A stretch of DNA of 64,000 bases from the NCBI GenBank assembly GCA_024195585.1, contig SWBL01000041.1, positions 124,001 to 188,000 of the forward strand, given 5' to 3'. Below the pieces are notes generated by a model. That model searched no databases. It saw only the letters and a program-made list of their open reading frames with translations, and was not told where the DNA came from. This stretch comes from Aureobasidium sp. EXF-3400 (taxonomy: Eukaryota > Ascomycota > Dothideomycetes > Dothideales > Saccotheciaceae). Positions 1 through 13,100 of the stretch are shown in pieces. Position 1 is the stretch's first letter. Every line of letters starts with the position of its first letter. A program made the translations under genes and the position numbers.

Positions 1-378
1 GCACACATGCTGATAACAGCAATGTGGAGTGTCCATTACAGCGAACAGGAGCATCCATAAATGTCGCAATAGTTTTGTAAAGTGATGTAGTCAGATGAGG
101 TGGGAAGGTGTGATGCCTTGCAACCCCGCCTGTCACGTAAGAACATACTTTGAGCACGCAATTGGGACAGTCGCCAAAACACGCATCCTAATGAGAACCA
201 CTTGATAAATGATAAGACTCGATGAGAGATGTGAGTGTAGGATCATGTCCGGATGCGAGTCTTGCGATAGTGTCAGCATTTCTTTAATTCTTCTTTTGTC
301 AGCCTAGACTTGACTCGAAGAATAGCACAATGTTGTGGCAACACACGCTTGAGTGCCAACAACTCAGCAGCAACTGGA
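1..378. other. Intergenic, left edge
   Basis: No gene, RNA or repeat is recognised here. It lies downstream of the leftward F-box-like gene and probably holds its 3' UTR. The one short open frame entering it from the right is antisense to that gene and has no ATG. Confidence 0.5.
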
Positions 379-1866
379 CTATCTATGCCATCCCTCCTGC
401 TCACGCAAAACCTCCTGTTGATGAAGCTTGAACCATCGGAAACTCATATCATCCCGACTGACGTATCCAGGCCCTTCCCGCGTATAGCTCCTCCGTCTTG
501 CCTGTGGAGTTTGGGGTAATTCTGGCGGCATTCGAATATGCAATTCGCAACTCACACGCCAGTTGTCCCATACGCCAAACCCTAGTCGCTCGAGTTGGTG
601 TAGGCTTGTACCTTCAAGTGCATTTGCTGGACCCGGACGCATTCTCATTACGCGGATGCTTCGTGAAATAGGGTTTCCTCTTATCAGACGGCCAGAATCC
701 TGATGCCATGCCCATGTTTCATCAGAGCGTTGCGGAGCCATCGGCGGAGACCTGGAGAAGCAGGCAGACATGGCAGATCCACTTTTATTGTTCACAGTGA
801 TTGTGTGGATGGGATGCGAGATGAAATAGGTATGGAGTGCCCGAAACCCATCATCATGCTCATCTGATGCAAAATCGAGAGCACTCGGAGCTTTCAACGT
901 AGGGCCTTGGCTCACGCTCAGCGCAATCTCGGTGATCAAATCTTCGCTGCATTCCGGACAGAGGAGAGAATTGAAGACTTTCTTCTGCAGTTGCAAGGAT
1001 TCTGCCGATAAGTCATCTGTCGGTATATCTGTGCACATGTTTGAGATTCGCCATGTAGCAGCCAGCAGCCACAGTACCAAGACCACACGATTCTCTTCAA
1101 TCCAGCTGGGATCTTGTAACGGAGTGGATACCTCCATGATTTCTCCGGGAGGGATGTGCCGTGGCAAACGTTCCTCGCGGCGATATCTGTAGTGAGCATC
1201 TGCCAGTTTCTCGAATCGCAGTGTGCCGAGGTAATCGAGCTTAGCTCGTAGAATAGCATATGCCAGATCATGATTTCGTACGGCTTGTGCAATGGTATGC
1301 CATATGACAGGTCTGGGCATATCCTCCGAGGGGCTCTGGGTGTTTTTGATTGCAGACGCTACAGCCCCCAGCTGCTGCCATGTGCACTTCCGCATACGAC
1401 TTTTCTCAAGATAGCATTCTCGGAGTAAGCGCATATAGGCGAGCATTGGTCCTTGAGCTTCTTGTGGAATGCTCCGTTGGACGATTGTGTTGAAAATGAG
1501 CTGTGAGTTCGAGCAAAACACAGCATATACATTTGGCGACGAGAGTACTGTAAAATACAATGTCTTTAGATCTGGCAGTTCTGAGAGAATGCACAATAGC
1601 AATTCCGTCGGTAGTTTTGAGAAAGAGTTGGTCATGATAGATCTGGGCGACGACTTGATGGTCGAATAGCGACTCAAGACGGCCGTATAATATGGATTCG
1701 ATAGAGGGGAGTCTCGTGGTGATGGGAAAGTGGTTGCGGGTGATCTCGGTCCCTCGGGTGTCGCGATAAAGCCGCCGCCAAGGTCTTGGCAGAGGATTCC
1801 AACGAGGAAGTTCATCTCAACTGGGAGGCTGCATTGGAAGCTGTGATCGGTAGCGTCACTCATCAT
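379..1866 (-). CDS. F-box-like domain protein
   Basis: Single-exon frame of 495 aa. An F-box-like segment starts near residue 84 (KLPTELLLCILSELPDL), the Skp1-binding part of SCF ubiquitin ligase receptors. The rest is a divergent C-terminal region with no leucine-rich or WD repeats that I can see, as is common in the expanded F-box families of filamentous fungi. The target cannot be read. Two starts are possible: the first ATG at 1866, or Met78 at 1635, which lies seven residues before the F-box motif and removes a low-complexity, Pro/Ser-rich leader. The second would fit many fungal F-box proteins, which start close to the box. The gene is tail-side to the window edge, and its start faces the 3' end of the Het-C-like gene about 210 bp away. 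Confidence 0.7.
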   Translation of the reverse strand: MMSDATDHSFQCSLPVEMNFLVGILCQDLGGGFIATPEGPRSPATTFPSPRDSPLSNPYYTAVLSRYSTIKSSPRSIMTNSFSKLPTELLLCILSELPDLKTLYFTVLSSPNVYAVFCSNSQLIFNTIVQRSIPQEAQGPMLAYMRLLRECYLEKSRMRKCTWQQLGAVASAIKNTQSPSEDMPRPVIWHTIAQAVRNHDLAYAILRAKLDYLGTLRFEKLADAHYRYRREERLPRHIPPGEIMEVSTPLQDPSWIEENRVVLVLWLLAATWRISNMCTDIPTDDLSAESLQLQKKVFNSLLCPECSEDLITEIALSVSQGPTLKAPSALDFASDEHDDGFRALHTYFISHPIHTITVNNKSGSAMSACFSRSPPMAPQRSDETWAWHQDSGRLIRGNPISRSIRVMRMRPGPANALEGTSLHQLERLGFGVWDNWRVSCELHIRMPPELPQTPQARRRSYTREGPGYVSRDDMSFRWFKLHQQEVLREQEGWHR

Positions 1867-2076
1867 GAGGTTTATTGATATTGATCACACTCCCAACTCG
1901 AGTCAATCGAAGAGCAAATTGAAGAGCTCCTTCGGGTGGCATAGAGTTCAGATCACGGCTGTCCTAACTACAAGGCAGCGGTATTGATAAAGGTGAATGT
2001 TTGTTCGTTTATAGAGTCCAATACGAATAGGATCGTTCTTTTAAGCCTCCGGTCGCCGCTATCATCACGATTGATC

Positions 2077-4395
2077 TCAGTAGCCGCCTCCTTGGTAGTA
2101 TCCAGACGAGTGCCCTTGACCGTAACCAGGAGGAGGACCTTGACCATGTCCTTGTTGCTGATCATAGCCGCCGTACTGCCTGTGCGAATGAGCACCATGC
2201 TGGCCATCATACTGCTGAGGCGGTCCAGAAGGTGCTCCGTAGGGTGCTTCACTTTCGTACGGAACCTCATAGCCTTGCTGATAAGCACTAGGATAAGCTG
2301 ATGGGTCGTTATTGGCAAAGCCTGCAGGAGCAGGTTGCTGGTAAGGCTGTTGATACTGTTGATTGTAATCAGCAGGTGGAGGAGCACCCCAACCCCCTTG
2401 TGAAGCAGGTTGACCATAGTGCGACTGTTGAGGTGTACCAGACGCATCCATGTCGCGCTGAGGTTGACCCATGCCAAAGACGTTTTGCATATCACCAGGG
2501 CCACCGTGAGACTGCAGATGAGGATTTGCGCCGCCTGTGTGGTTGTGTCCAGCTTTGACACTCTCAGAGCTAAGAACTCTGTCAAGATCACGACCACCGT
2601 CTGGACGCGAACGAGCCCAGTTCTCAACAACCGCAAACATGTTCTTTTGGATCTCACAGTGAGGATCGCGAATTGCAGGATGGTGGAAGGCACGAAGAAC
2701 GTCATTGAGCACCTCGTCCTCAGGCACATCTGGATGGTCAAAAGCATAGATGACACGAGGTGCGACGTATTGAAGAACACAAGCAGCAACTTTACCAGCG
2801 GGCTCGTTCAAAATATTGCTGAAGTGGTCCTTAGACAGCAAGGAGTGGGTAGGATCGGTGCTGAAGGGATCAGTCCAAACCTCGTATTGATGCTTACCAC
2901 TGGCTTCGACAACACTGGTGCTGCCTTGCTTGAGACTGTTGGAAGCGGCGGCGATCAGAGGGGTGATGTAAGGTGCAAGTAGACCCATGACTGTCAATGT
3001 TACCTTCTCGGTAATCTTCTCGATGAGGCTCTCCAGGCCAGGGATCTTGGAGACGATGTTGCTGATACTACGGACAACATTGTCGCGGAAGACAAGGATG
3101 GGATAAATCTTGGCGACGATTGCTTGGGGATCAGCAGTGCCGTTGGCGGAAGCGACAGGGTTCCAGGCACGGTCTTGACTGTAGCTACCGTCATCGAAGC
3201 CACGAGCGCCTGAACCAGCATTTTGAGCAGCGTACTGATCCGATTCGGCCTGCAGACGGACAGCTTCCTGGCACAGAGAACTTGTACCTGGCACCTTTGA
3301 CAACAAGCTGACCAGGCCAGACACTCCGCCTGCTGGGCCAGATCCAGAACGCTTTCCTTCAGTCGAAGCGTTGTTCAGGGCACTTTGCATCTCGTCAACT
3401 TCGCTCTGGGTGACATGATCGGTGGCTTCTCCGAGGACAGAGTGCATGAAGTCGACACCACCGAAAGTTCCAGTGACCAGAGGGAAGACACGCTTGCCAC
3501 GGAGGTTGATTTCAGTGTTTAGACCGACATGAGGAAAGACGTTGTTATGACCAAGCTCACGAAGAGCCAGCTCGGTATAATTGGTGTGAGCACCGAAGTC
3601 CTGTAAGCAGATACGAGTCAGCAACGAGCACATTACGCGACAGGAATACGAAAACTGACCTCCATACAATGAAGAGCTTGACCAAGACAGCGAAGTGCTT
3701 CGCACAGGTCCTTTTCGTCACCTTTGTTGCTGCCGTGAGTATACATGCGTCCAAAGTGAATGGCTCGCTTGAAGCTGTATCTGACGTAGCCTGAGGAAGT
3801 GGCCCAACCACCGCGCTCGTTGGCGATGTAGTTTTTCATTCCAGTATCGGGGTCAATTGCAAGCTCCTCTGGCTGTACAGGGCCACGAAGGCGCTCATCA
3901 TACTGTCTTGCATCAGGACACGGCGAGGCATAATCTTTTGGGTTGTCAATGTGTTCCTCGGGACGGTAGACACCAAGGCGTTCATCAGTGACCTCGAACT
4001 CTCCAGTAGCGTAACCAAAGGTCATGAAAGCAAGGACCCAAACCAGGATACGAATAGTGCTTGCAGGAACACCTTTCAGGGTACCGACGTCAACCGCCTG
4101 ACTGTAATCTCTGAGCCAGTTTCCGAAGTAGACACGCTGCAGGACATGGTCATCAATATATGAAAAGTTACAAGGCTACAGCGATGAAGCCTACCTTGAT
4201 CATCATTGAAGTCCACTTGTGCTTCTTGAGACAGTCAACAGTCTTGAGCATATCTTCAATGTCACCATGGCGCCAGTTCTTGCCTTCGATCTTGGAGATG
4301 GAAGCAATGTTTCCGGCACCAAAGGCATGGGTGGGGGTTGCAAAGAGCAAGACTGCCACCAAGCATAGGAATAGTAGCAATTTTGTGTTTGCCAT
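2077..4395 (-). CDS. Het-C family heterokaryon-incompatibility protein
   Basis: Three exons: 4395-4195, 4136-3660 and 3600-2077, with introns of 58 and 59 bp, giving 733 aa. Residues 1-24 form a clear signal peptide (hydrophobic core, cleavage after THA), followed by the family N-terminus FGAGNIASISKIEGKNWRHG. The first splice joins MMIK to RVYFGNWLRDYSQAVDVG, and the second joins LHCME to DFGAHTNYTELALRELGH; both are continuous Het-C family blocks. The last 170 or so residues are Gln/Pro/Tyr/Gly-rich low complexity, where Neurospora HET-C has a glycine-rich tail. In Neurospora, alternative het-c alleles trigger vegetative incompatibility through a plasma-membrane complex. Whether this copy is a polymorphic recognition gene or a conserved housekeeping orthologue cannot be told from one haplotype. 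It is divergent from PRP43 across 547 bp. Confidence 0.92.
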
Positions 4396-4942
4396 GTTGA
4401 TGGTGAGGGTTTGTGTGTGCGTGTAGGAGTGTGTGAGAGGTCAAAGACAGGATGACGATGATGCAGGTGAGATGGATTTATATGAGGCTGAGCTACGAAG
4501 GATGGAGGGGCACAGGTGGCTGTGCGTTTCTTGTCAAGATGGACCACGAGTAATGCGCCACGAGGTGACTACCATTATATTTTGACCAGATTACAGCAAG
4601 TGAAAGTGGTATCACGAGGGTATTCCAGAATCTCTCGAGAACAGTCACTGGACTATCCAGTGAGATGTGATGTTCACAAATATAGATTAAAAGAGAGCAG
4701 AGATAAAGATGTGAGGCGCGTTGAGCGGAACGGAAAATGCCAAGACCGAGATGATGATGGAGTTGCAGGGACTTTTTTGGATCCAGCGGCGACTCTTTGA
4801 ACCACCCAAGAGTCTTTCTGACTTTTCGACGACTACCACCTCATCTTCCCTGTCGCGCCCATTGTTCAGCTGTCTCCCGAATCATCTCGACGACGCTTGA
4901 AGATCAGACAGATTGCACACGCCACATTCCTCCAAGGACACG
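4396..4942. promoter_or_regulatory. Divergent Het-C-like / PRP43 promoter
   Basis: A 547-bp interval between two outward-facing start codons (4395 leftward, 4943 rightward). It should hold both promoters and 5' UTRs. A pyrimidine-rich stretch (about 4797-4890) precedes the PRP43 ATG, as is usual for highly expressed fungal genes. I recognise no specific operator. Confidence 0.6.
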
Positions 4943-7277
<2,335 letters not shown>

Positions 7278-7585
7278 AAGTGGATATGTTTTTAGTATAG
7301 ATTATTCCGGAAAGGTGGAGGTCTCAATTCATGATTTTGATTGTCTGGTTGACAGACGAAGCAACACGTTACATCCCTTTGTCTTCTGTGAATGACATTC
7401 CTCTGTCTTCTGTGAAATGGTAGAAGAAACCGCATTGGGAAGATTAGGAAGGATGATTGGTTTCACGAAGGCACGTGCGCGTGACGTGCCTCGGCCAACT
7501 CTTCGCGTCTCCCGCGATCGTGGGCTTGGATGTTGTCTAGAGCTTCATCCTCTCTTGGTCTTCAATACACTTGGAGACAGCCAAC
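7278..7585. other. Intergenic, PRP43-ORC6
   Basis: A 308-bp interval between two co-directional genes, with the PRP43 3' UTR and the ORC6 promoter. A 20-base direct repeat of the type CATTCCTCTGTCTTCTGTGA-like text occurs near 7380-7415. No gene is seen. Confidence 0.4.
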
Positions 7586-8941
7586 ATGCCGACACCAATC
7601 GAACAAGCCCTCATCACACTCGTGCCGACTCTCAATTCTCTGCCGCAAGAACTCATCGAACTCTCAACCTCCCTCCTCGCCCAATCACGAAACAAAGCCT
7701 CCTCCCTCAAACCAGAAGAAGAGATTGGAAGAACATACACCTGCGCACACATCGCCGTCGAACGATTGAGACACCGGTTGGATATTGATAAAGTGGTTGC
7801 TAGACCACCAGTTGCGCCGCGCATCTACAAGAAACTATATGGATATCTGGATGCGGCGCTGAAAGAGCCTGCGACACCGAGGACAAATAGACTCAGAGAT
7901 GCAAATGCGGCAGGGACGCCTGGAAGTGGAAGGGGAAGAAGAAGTGTGCTGGGTACACCTGTGGGCACGCCGTCCAAAACTCCTGCAAAGAGTGTCAAAA
8001 GTGCTGGTGTTACACCGTCGAAGACGCCGGCTTCTGTTGCGAAGAGTGTGGAAAGTGTCACAGCTTCTGGTAGAAGAACGAGGTCAGCGAAAAAGGAGCC
8101 AGAAGAGGAGGTTGTAATACAAGACTCGGAAGAAGAGAGACAGAAGGCGACAGGACAAGAGCAAGACAAGGACAATCTGCCGGAACAAGTACGCCCTATG
8201 GCTGAGGCCGTCTGCGATGCTCTCGATGTACCACAGGCCACGCCACATGTCTGTGCTGCTCTGTCTGCCATTCTGCGTCTACGAGGCTGGAACAATGCTC
8301 AGCCAAAGACTCTCGACCCAACTCCACGCTCCTCCGCAAAGAAGCGAAAACGAACATCCACAGATGCAGAAGAAGTCGCTGCGATTGAGGATACCTCAGC
8401 AATCACACCATCATCCCTTCCAGCCCTCATCGCAGCCATCTCCCTTGTCACGACCTTCACACTCCGCAACACAGTCATAGACGGCACAACTTATGCCACC
8501 GCTCGCTCTTCCGCCATCACCGCACTCTCACCCAACTCGCCCACACCAAAAGACGTCGACAGCTTCCTGCACGCCAGCAAAACAGAAAACTGGCTCGAAC
8601 TCCCCTGGTTCACCACCGTAAAAGCCTCAACCCTCCCTTCCATCCCTGCCTCCCAAACCCCCAAAAAGAACAAACCACCCGCCAAAACTCCCTTACACAG
8701 AAAGGAAAAACATGCTCCTAGACCGGTACGCAAAGAGGTAGATATGGATACGGTGATGAAAGATGTGGATGCTGAAGCGCAGGAAGAAGACACGGATAGA
8801 CCTGGTGCGGGCTTGAGATCGGGATTGGGGACTATGTTTCAGGATTCGGTGGATTGGTTGAGTGGGGAGAGGAGGAGGGCGTACAAGGCTTGGGAGAGGA
8901 ATGTTCGGGCTAGATGTGCCGAGATTGAAAGTAGAGCTTGA
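7586..8941 (+). CDS. ORC6: Origin recognition complex subunit 6
   Basis: Single exon, 451 aa, from the ATG at 7586; an open stretch extends 15 bp upstream but has only TTG. The N-terminal 100 residues show the fungal Orc6 TFIIB-like fold pattern (IEQALITLVPTLNSLPQELIELSTSLLAQSR, then ARTYTCAHIAVERLR-type helices). The middle is basic and Ser/Thr/Pro-rich, with several S/T-P sites followed by K/R (for example around TPSKTPA) that fit cyclin-dependent kinase control of replication licensing. The C-terminus (DSVDWLSGERRRAYKAWERNV) matches the conserved end that docks Orc6 to the complex. Orc6 helps load the Mcm2-7 helicase at origins in the nucleus. Confidence 0.88.
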   Translation: MPTPIEQALITLVPTLNSLPQELIELSTSLLAQSRNKASSLKPEEEIGRTYTCAHIAVERLRHRLDIDKVVARPPVAPRIYKKLYGYLDAALKEPATPRTNRLRDANAAGTPGSGRGRRSVLGTPVGTPSKTPAKSVKSAGVTPSKTPASVAKSVESVTASGRRTRSAKKEPEEEVVIQDSEEERQKATGQEQDKDNLPEQVRPMAEAVCDALDVPQATPHVCAALSAILRLRGWNNAQPKTLDPTPRSSAKKRKRTSTDAEEVAAIEDTSAITPSSLPALIAAISLVTTFTLRNTVIDGTTYATARSSAITALSPNSPTPKDVDSFLHASKTENWLELPWFTTVKASTLPSIPASQTPKKNKPPAKTPLHRKEKHAPRPVRKEVDMDTVMKDVDAEAQEEDTDRPGAGLRSGLGTMFQDSVDWLSGERRRAYKAWERNVRARCAEIESRA

Positions 8942-10148
8942 GATTGCTTTGGCGATGACTGGTAGATGGTGATGATTATGCTGTCTTACATGCTACGCTT
9001 GACCATGGCCCAAATTCTTTCGCGGTTTCAGATAATTTTGTGTTGATTACACTGACAGTCGATCAATGACATTCGAGCTCATAGCCCACAGAAGACAGCC
9101 AAGCCTTGAAACTTGCTCGAAGCAAGAAGTCCTGGGACAGTCAAGCTTCGCAGCAATTATGTGAGGTTTCATGCAACCTTTGCAGAATACAAGGTACAAC
9201 TCCTTCCAGAACTCGAGGAGAAAATCATCAATAATGTTTCAAATACTTCAAGGGGTGTTGAAACTTCCCTCGAGCTGATTAGCAGCTTCATAATGTGTTT
9301 TTGTCTTTGACAGAGATATCACCCTGGCAGGAGTCGCGTGGTGTAGCTTTCATCACGAGGGGTATTTATGGTCACGGAAGGAACGATTGGTCGCACTGGG
9401 TTTCGCAAACATCACTCGATCTTCCACTCCAATTACCATCTGCCATTGTATCCGTTGGTTCACCTTCCATCGCCACCCACATCTTTCGAGAACTCCAAGG
9501 CCATGTGAACATCGCCATAATGGTGACGACAATTGCCAAAGGTAGCAGCGAATGTGGTTGTGGAGCTTTCCGCTTTCGGTCGCGAACAATCCTTTGTGGA
9601 AATCTGCATTCCTCAACTCTGCGGAGACAACCTCCACACTCACGTTGCTGATTGACGACTGATACCTACACGGGCATCCCCAAGATTCAGCCAAGATAGT
9701 CTTAATATAGCGTATCGACTCCAAGGAGCAACTCAGAGCGAGTCCACCTCGCCATGGAAATGCGGCAACAGCTCTTCCTGCGGTCAAGTATACCTCGAAT
9801 ATGCACAGAAGATACTGTTGGGACCATGGCTTCTTTGTGTCAATGTTCAACACATACACATCCGGATGCGGATATCCTCCAAGCTGCTTTCGACACAACA
9901 CGCTTTCAGCACATATGGAGGCCAATTCACAGGTCTTTCGACCTCTTTCTTCTTTCAACGAACAAGAGAGAATTCTATCACTGCCAACACCACATTTCTC
10001 CTGACCCAAAACTACCGTTTGTCGTATGCTGTTCTTGTTTTCGGCTCTATCGAATCTTCTACACCACCTCTTTCTTTGCTTTAGAAGAGATCCAGAGAGA
10101 TATTGAAAAAGGTATACTCCACCCCTGACTGTAGAGACTGACAACAGC
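8942..10148. other. Long intergenic, upstream of giant gene
   Basis: About 1.2 kb with no supportable gene. It must hold the ORC6 3' end and the promoter and leader of the giant coiled-coil gene. A 312-codon frame on the minus strand (9353-10291) has no recognisable domain and runs into the giant gene's first codons, so I treat it as chance. Several upstream ATGs lie in the 500 bp before 10149, so a long leader or a short leader intron is possible. Confidence 0.45.
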
Positions 10149-13100
10149 ATGGCGGACCAAGGGGTTGAACCCCCGAAATCCGGCTCGAACGAGCAGGCTC
10201 CCGAGAAGGAGCCAGTAACTGCTTCACCTCCCGGCATCCTCATCACGCCTGCTGAGGGTTCGAACAAGGACGAAGAGGTCAAGTCTTCCAACGACTTACT
10301 TCAAGCATCGCACGACACCGAAGACGATGGAGCATTGCCCAAGGTTCGTTCTGAACCAACCGCTGATGCCGAACCCAAGGCCGAGGAGAAGCCTTTGGTA
10401 TCTCCTGAGGACGACGAGTTCGAGGTCAGCGGAGACGTACTTGAAAGACCCGTCTCTCCCATCAACGATGAAGAAGACGAGCAGAGTGTATCATCTTCTC
10501 GCTTCTCGGAATCTGACTCTGACGAGGAGGAAAGAAGAGGCCGCGCTCGCAGATCTTCGAGAGACCGAGATATGTCTCCTTCCAGAACATTCACCACTCG
10601 CTTTGCCAGCCAGGAACATATTCAGAAAGAGACTTCCGACCGACGCCGCAGCAAAGAGGGACTTGCAAAGGGTGAGAGACGCCACCCATCGGAATCGAAG
10701 AGCCCTCTTGCCATCAAATCTATTACCCGTGATGGTGACGCAGTCATTGTCACCTCGCCAACACATGGTACTATCAGTATTACGGATCTCAAGGTTGTCG
10801 AAGAGCTGGCAGATGGTCAATTTACCTTGTCTCCCGTCAACGAAGCTCTTGAGATCCCCACGGACGCCCAAGTCGCTATTGAACGAGCCTTCGAGAAGCA
10901 AGAGATCTTGAAACTTGCCGAGTCCTACAAGAACGGACCCAAGCATACTCCACCCCCTGTCCCTGCGCGACCCAGTTCATCGCAATTTGGCTTGTCTGCA
11001 GGTGATGCAGAGGATTTATTGCACAGCAACAACCCTGCCAGTCAGCACACCAAACTGCCAGGAGTGAGCGCCCCTGCCGAGACTGGTATCCTCCACCGTA
11101 GATCTGCTTCGAAGGAGCTCAGTGGCCAGTTCTTGATGCAGAAGAGATATGATATGATCCATGGCGATATGAGAAGACTTGGAGTCAACCCATCTCACCG
11201 TATCGGAGGATGGACCAAAGATGATCTCTGGAGCTTTATGCGTGCTCAGGACAACAAAATGCTCTCTATCGCCGAGGTCTTGCACAAGAATAATCTGCAA
11301 TCCGATATCCAGGGCATGGTAACCCTGCAAGATGAGAGAAAATTTGCCAGATCCGAGGTCGAGAGGATCAAATCTGAGTTCGAACTCCTGACAATCGCCA
11401 ACGAGCAGAGAGTTACAGAACTTGAGACCGAGCTTGTCAACGCTGAAGCCGAAAACGAACGTTTGCTAGCTATGCAGACTATGGATCAAAGTCGCGAAGC
11501 CATTCTCACGTCTCCTGTCAAGCTTTCTCCAGAGGCCGACGCAGCACTTGCCAAGGTTGAGAAGCACGCTGAACAGATCAACACGAAGCACGATGAAGTG
11601 TGCAAGGGTATGGACCAACTTCGTTCTCAGCTCGATCTTACGCAACAGCTTCAAGATGACAACAAGGAGCTTCGTCGTAACATGGAAAAGTTGGAGAATC
11701 AGGTGGACTTCTATGACCATCAGAATGAGAAGCTCAAGTACAGGATGGACGAACAAGAACTTGAGAACGACAGGATCACTAAAGCGTATAAGGTACTCCA
11801 AAAGGAGAATGCTCAGTTGAAGACTCGCGTCCAGACCTTGCAAGCCGCCAGAAACCAGATCGAGGACGAAAAGGCCGAGCTCAAAACTCAACTCGACATC
11901 TGTAGGTCAGACCTCGAGGAGGATAAACTTGTTGCTGCCCTTCCCAGAGTGGAGCCTGTTGACTCAGTCGTCTCGACCCAAAACGTCGGATCCGAGGAGA
12001 AATCGAACAATCTGAGAGACTCGAATTCGTCGCTCTCGGGCAAGGTCTCTGCTCTCGAAAGACTTCTCACCAGTACCAGAGAGGAGTCTGTCAATTTCAA
12101 GGAATTGTACAACGCCGCCGAGGAACAACGTGTGTGGTCTTTCGCTCACTATGCAACTGTTAAAGAACCATGGCCTGTCGCAACCAGAGAGACTATCGCT
12201 CAATTGATCGTTACCGTGGTCAACGACAACAGAAAGCCTGCCGAAAACTCTTCCAAACCTGCAGATGCTGCTTTGGACGGCCCTCCTGCTCGCGGTCTCC
12301 AATTCGAGCTCACCGGACTTGTTGAAGATGCTCCCCTTCCTGGCTTGTTGACAAGAGACCAAGTTGTTTCCTGGTTTGCAGCAGGCCTAGGACTACCCAA
12401 GATCTTTGAGGAAATCCGTGCTCTTGGTCTTCATCTGGACAAAGAGACTGAACAAGAGATCTTGCGTGTCCTCATTGAACAAGGCTTGTGCTATGGTAAC
12501 TACGACGTGTTCTCTACTTTCGTCTTTGCAGACAAACCTTTCTCTCGTAAGGAGTTCATAGCTCGCCAAACCGATATGATCACTGTCATGGACGAATTGG
12601 AAGTGAAGATGCTTAAGACTGAGACGGATCTCAAGCTCGCGCAAGACAAAGTGACTGAGCTTGGACAGACAGATCGCGAACAATCTACCAAGTTGGAGGA
12701 ACAAGACCACGACTTGAAGCAAGCCAGACAAGCTCTTGAGACATTCGAAACCTACCATGGTAATCCAGAAGGTGCTTTGGAAGAGCTGATTGAGCTTCGG
12801 ACCGCACACGCAAACCTTCGCGAGGAGCTCAGGGAAGTCGAGGATGCCAACAAGGACTTGAAGGACGAGGTTGCATACTACGAGAAGGAACTTGCTGAAA
12901 CACGCTCAGAGTTCGAGTCTTTGGGCTTTGCAGTTAACACCTCTACTGACCAAGGAACTTGCAATATATTGGCACACCGCGACCCGGAGGCGAGAATACA
13001 GGACCTTGAGAAGCAGAACCAAGAGCTTGTTGCATACAGCAGAGATCAAGAAGTTGCAGCGGCTCAGATGCCTGATTCTCCAGCATGTCCTCATTGTTAT

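Noticed and set aside
1968..2789. 273-codon minus-strand frame inside the Het-C-like gene
   Set aside because: It is another frame of the Het-C coding strand, with Leu/Thr-rich random composition; the Het-C frame has clear family motifs.
9353..10291. 312-codon frame on the minus strand upstream of the giant gene
   Set aside because: No domain, odd composition, and it overlaps the first codons of the giant gene in antisense.
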